Assembly: GCA_030830945.1 (NCBI GenBank)
Contig: JAURLY010000002.1
Span: forward strand, 1 to 7,179
DNA: 7,179 nt
DNA from: Gammaproteobacteria bacterium
Lineage (GTDB): Bacteria > Pseudomonadota > Gammaproteobacteria > Pseudomonadales > GM7GCV1
Direction of reading: 5' to 3'
Of this stretch, positions 5,254-7,179 are shown piece by piece. Numbering within the stretch: position 1 is the first letter of the stretch; every line of letters begins with the position of its first letter. The notes beneath the pieces were generated by a model. That model saw nothing but the letters and a program-made list of their open reading frames with translations, had not been told where the DNA came from and did no database searches. A program made the position numbers and the translations under genes.

Positions 5254-6510
5254 TCAAAAAATAGTCCGATAGGCCATTGATACAAAGAAAATCAAAATGA
5301 CGACGATAGATGCCGTCATTAACCTGCTATTCCTCAGCTCACCAACCCATTCCTGTCGTCCGTTAAGTAGTAGAAGCGCCAGTGCCAAAAATGGCAAAAA
5401 CAGAGCCCCTGTCACCGTATAAATTTTCTGGATCTCGCTGAAACTGTGGAAAAGGCCAATCATCGGTATCGTGGCAATATAGACCAGAAATGCTCGGTAC
5501 GGCAATGAGCATGTATCCACATCTATTTTTTTTCCAAGCAAATATTTCTCGCTAACCAGTCGACAACAGTCAGCAAATATATAGGGCAGAGCCTGCCAAA
5601 CTCCAAGCAAGCTGCTAAAAATAGCGCCAAACGCTCCTATTAGGAAAAATCCCCGACCCCAGGGTCCGATTTGGTCTCGGAGGCTATTGCCAAGATTGAC
5701 CAGCAAAGTTGAGCCCGTCCCTTGGATTTCAATAGAACTGCCTATAATTAACATTGCCGAACCAAACAACCCAGTAATCACATAGCCTGCCATTAAATCG
5801 ATGCGACAAACATTCATATCTTCTGCTGATTCCCGACCTTCTTCGCGCAACCAGTAACCATAGCAGAGCAACGTGATACTGCCACCGACGCCACCAATTA
5901 ATGCAAGTGTCCAGCTTAGGCCGCTTCCTTCCAAATCAGGAATTGTGGGAACTAGTAGTCCTTTGATTACATTACCGGTACCCGGCCAAAGATAGCTCCC
6001 TGTTATCAGAACAGTAATGAACATGATGGCGATACATGCTCGCATTGCGTATTCAAACAGGCGGTACCCACCAATGAGCACCATGAGAAACCCCACAACA
6101 CTCGCTGTGATGCCAAAAACGATTTTGCCTTGAACAGCACTTTCAAATATTGGGATTAGTGCGTGCAGAGCCACACCGCTGGCGCCCATCAGGGCACTAC
6201 CGAGGAAAAATGAAAAAAGTATAAGGTAGAACAAGACCAGCCAGATAACCCAGCTCCCGGCCTTGTGAACTATGCCTTCGAGAACTGTATCTCCGGTAGC
6301 TAGCTGCCAGCGAGCCACCCCTTCGGAAATAATATATTTCATCCATGCACCTAATACGACTGCCCATAGCAGGCTAGTTCCATAATAGCTGCCGACGATT
6401 GAGCCGGTTGCCAGATCCCCGGCACCAACTCCTGTTGCCGCCAAGATAACTCCCGGGCCAATAATGCTAAATAATGGGAGCTTATTCACAAAGCTAGCTG
6501 AAAGACGCAT
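5254..6510 (-). CDS. Divergent Nramp-family metal ion transporter
   Basis: This is a 418-residue integral membrane protein with about eleven hydrophobic segments. The Nramp superfamily signature is GPGVILAATGVGAGDLATG (18-36) in helix 1, followed by YYGTSLLW (42-49). Known Nramps use helix-1 DPGN and a helix-6 A-x-x-M motif to bind Mn2+, Fe2+ and related ions. Aligned by eye with helix 1 of DraNramp, DPGN becomes GAGD (29-32), so the only acid moves to the fourth position. Helix 6 reads LIGGVGGSITLLCYGYW (204-220), without the MPH motif. Such sequences form a non-canonical branch often annotated as Nramp divalent metal transporters; the substrate is uncertain and could be Mg2+, Mn2+, or not a metal. 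The ATG is fixed by an in-frame stop close upstream; the Shine-Dalgarno sequence is poor. An 11-bp inverted repeat lies 16 bases upstream, and an SRPBCC gene 64 bases upstream on the same strand. Confidence 0.85.
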   Translation of the reverse strand: MRLSASFVNKLPLFSIIGPGVILAATGVGAGDLATGSIVGSYYGTSLLWAVVLGAWMKYIISEGVARWQLATGDTVLEGIVHKAGSWVIWLVLFYLILFSFFLGSALMGASGVALHALIPIFESAVQGKIVFGITASVVGFLMVLIGGYRLFEYAMRACIAIMFITVLITGSYLWPGTGNVIKGLLVPTIPDLEGSGLSWTLALIGGVGGSITLLCYGYWLREEGRESAEDMNVCRIDLMAGYVITGLFGSAMLIIGSSIEIQGTGSTLLVNLGNSLRDQIGPWGRGFFLIGAFGAIFSSLLGVWQALPYIFADCCRLVSEKYLLGKKIDVDTCSLPYRAFLVYIATIPMIGLFHSFSEIQKIYTVTGALFLPFLALALLLLNGRQEWVGELRNSRLMTASIVVILIFFVSMAYRTIF

Positions 6511-6526
6511 CCTATAGTCTTATGAT

Positions 6527-6563
6527 CAACAGAGGCAGTAAGATAAACTTGGTGCCTCTGTTG
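6527..6563. repeat. 11-bp perfect inverted repeat between SRPBCC and Nramp genes
   Basis: CAACAGAGGCA (6527-6537) and TGCCTCTGTTG (6553-6563) are exact reverse complements around a 15-base AT-rich loop. The repeat fills most of the 64-base gap, beginning 11 bases after the SRPBCC stop and ending 16 bases before the Nramp start. No T-tract follows on either strand, so it is not a standard terminator. It could be an intercistronic mRNA hairpin or a protein binding site. Confidence 0.6.
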
Positions 6564-6574
6564 GCTCTCAAGGG

Positions 6575-7066
6575 CTACTGTCCTTCCGCAATTTCCTTCA
6601 TATTTTGAAGAGCCCGCGTGAATAATTCTGTGCGTCGCTCTACATTGGCATTGAAGGATGCATCGTCCTCATGCGATCGGTCCCACATGACAGTGTAAAT
6701 TATTCTGGATGATGTCTCTGTAACTTGCTGAGCTTCCATATATCCGTGATAAAAATTGTAAGGAACGCCTTCAACCACTGGCTGACTATATCCGTAAGAT
6801 AACTCACCAAGAGCAACCATGGGCTCAATGACAGCACCACCTCTAAGTTCGCGAACAGTACCCATACCGCCATCACCAGAAGTAATTTCACAAGGCAAAT
6901 CTAACCAGACACCAATATCGCAATAACCACCAACTTTTTTCCATACATCAGCTGCGGGTTTGTCGATATCAATTTCCAATTCGATGCGATAGAAGTCGGG
7001 CTCAGCCATGGACAATCGGGAAAATGTCAGAGCAAGAAATGCAACAAGAAGTCTACGAAAATGCAT
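6575..7066 (-). CDS. Secreted SRPBCC (START/polyketide cyclase-like) domain protein
   Basis: The 163-residue product starts with a Sec signal peptide: MHFRR, a hydrophobic core (6-15) and a likely cleavage after SMA (19-21). The mature part looks like one SRPBCC/Bet v 1-like fold, a hydrophobic-pocket module. An opening strand, YRIELEIDIDKPAADVWKKVGGY (26-48), matches the usual start of polyketide-cyclase-like domains (beta strand, then D/A-x-V-W helix); G-rich loops follow at 64-69, with later strands and a C-terminal helix of about 143-161. Cys49 and Cys59, the only cysteines in the mature protein, could form a disulfide in the periplasm. The ligand and function are unknown. An AAGGAAA Shine-Dalgarno sequence lies 7 bases before the ATG. 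The 113 bases upstream (7067-7179) are AT-rich and must hold the promoter, but no pair of boxes stands out. The gene is probably co-transcribed with the Nramp-like gene 64 bases downstream. Confidence 0.75.
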   Translation of the reverse strand: MHFRRLLVAFLALTFSRLSMAEPDFYRIELEIDIDKPAADVWKKVGGYCDIGVWLDLPCEITSGDGGMGTVRELRGGAVIEPMVALGELSYGYSQPVVEGVPYNFYHGYMEAQQVTETSSRIIYTVMWDRSHEDDASFNANVERRTELFTRALQNMKEIAEGQ

Positions 7067-7179
7067 GTCATTATTTCCTTTTGGTGTGCTTAAATTAAGG
7101 GAGACTTTAGTAGTGATAATAAAAACCGAGATGCAATTCTAACCAAAATACATGCTTGAATTGTTGGTAAACTGCAATA

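Overview
The window reads as a chromosomal segment of a gammaproteobacterium. The truncated UvrD and the ABC-F protein align almost end to end, from memory, with Escherichia coli UvrD and YheS. The moderate GC content, a TspO gene and the mixture of small transporters would fit a free-living, perhaps marine, member of the group. The genus cannot be named from this sequence.

Layout: (1) Positions 1-3118 are on the minus strand and hold housekeeping genes: the N-terminal 311 codons of uvrD, cut by the window edge, and upstream of it a complete yheS-type ABC-F ATPase. (2) Positions 3119-3280 form a divergent promoter region. It carries an 18-bp perfect dyad that fills the spacer of a plausible yheS promoter. 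(3) Positions 3281-5172 are a run of small plus-strand genes: tspO, a short ORF that looks like the amputated N-terminus of an MFS transporter, a SemiSWEET sugar transporter, a GNAT acetyltransferase, and a small two-helix membrane protein whose 5' end appears frameshifted at a seven-T tract. (4) A bidirectional intrinsic terminator at 5197-5228 separates this run from the genes that converge on it. (5) Positions 5254-7066 are a minus-strand pair: a secreted SRPBCC/START-like protein followed by a divergent Nramp-family transporter, with an 11-bp inverted repeat between them.

How the genes work together: uvrD and yheS are housekeeping neighbours with no evident functional link. The SemiSWEET, GNAT and small membrane genes are tightly packed and probably co-transcribed. 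The SRPBCC and Nramp genes also look like a two-gene operon, but their joint role is unknown. I see no CRISPR array, tRNA, rRNA, insertion sequence or phage gene, and no convincing previously undescribed system. The most useful items for follow-up are the Nramp-like protein without the canonical DPGN metal motif, the gene remnant and the probable frameshift in the central run, and the two strong inverted repeats.
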